A stretch of DNA of 5,161 bases, from NCBI GenBank assembly GCA_946611495.1, contig CAMODR010000119.1, positions 1 to 5,161 on the forward strand. Direction: 5' to 3'. Origin of the DNA: an uncultured Methanobrevibacter sp. (GTDB lineage: Archaea > Methanobacteriota > Methanobacteria > Methanobacteriales > Methanobacteriaceae). Each line of letters starts with the position of its first letter. Position 1 is the stretch's first letter. The notes below the pieces were generated by a model that did no database searches, had not been told where the DNA came from, and saw only the letters and a list, made by a program, of their open reading frames with translations. The position numbers and the translations under genes are program-made. Positions 5,116-5,161 of this stretch are shown in pieces.

Positions 5116-5161
5116 TAATAACAATAGTTATAACCAATTTGAAGTCATTAATTAATCAATT

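Larger units (their letters stand above)
4936..5161. other. Non-coding right end with the promoter region of the next gene
   Basis: No gene is visible on either strand. The left half is A/T-rich filler with T-runs. From about 5045 onward the DNA changes character: two GTTCGTA repeats, then a BRE/TATA-like promoter with an overlapping palindrome, then small dyads near the expected transcription start, ATAAC-AATA-GTTAT (5118-5131) and GTTATAAC (5127-5134). This is what one expects upstream of a + strand gene starting beyond base 5161. Confidence 0.6.

Noticed and set aside
1..5161. CRISPR array, tRNA or rRNA gene, insertion sequence or attachment site
   Set aside because: I saw no regularly spaced repeats, no cloverleaf-like G/C-rich segment, no transposase and no terminal inverted repeats.

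Overview
The window looks like a piece of the chromosome of a methanogenic archaeon. It is most likely Methanobrevibacter or a close relative in the Methanobacteriales. The basis is five consecutive genes on the + strand that I recognise as methanogenesis marker proteins, a group confined to methanogens and their methane/alkane-oxidising relatives. The strong A/T bias of codons and intergenic DNA, the archaeal Shine-Dalgarno (SD) sequences and the archaeal-style TATA elements fit this. The genus call is inference from composition and protein style, not a search result.

Layout: 1-272 is a very A/T-rich leader with at least one plausible promoter. mmp3 (273-1832) follows, then mmp6 (1835-2347), almost touching it. 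A 128-nt A/T-rich gap (2348-2475) contains small dyads. Then come mmp5 (2476-2985) and mmp15 (2987-4222), one base apart. A 100-nt leader (4223-4322) carries an imperfect duplicated ribosome-binding region and two competing stems. mmp17 (4323-4889) ends the cluster. 4890-5161 holds a T/pyrimidine-rich terminator zone, a spaced repeat (GTTCGTA) and a good promoter overlapped by a 14-bp palindrome, which probably serves a gene beyond the right edge. I found no RNA genes, CRISPR arrays, mobile elements or pseudogenes.

How the genes fit together: from memory of the literature, Mmp3 and Mmp17 belong to the ATP-driven complex that reductively activates methyl-coenzyme M reductase (MCR), together with McrC, Mmp7 and the ABC-type ATPase AtwA (A2). 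Mmp15 is an ASKHA-fold ATPase related to the activators of 2-hydroxyacyl-CoA dehydratases. It keeps both cysteines that hold the subunit-bridging [4Fe-4S] cluster in that family, and its N-terminal third resembles part of the dehydratase component itself. A reasonable inference is that Mmp15 performs ATP-dependent low-potential electron transfer in MCR activation or metallocluster assembly. Mmp5 and Mmp6 are conserved but functionally unassigned as far as I know; both carry low-complexity acidic tails here.

Nothing in the window is a wholly unknown system. The points most worth following are the two-part architecture of Mmp15, the possible RNA switch ahead of mmp17, and the dyad and repeat elements at the promoters.
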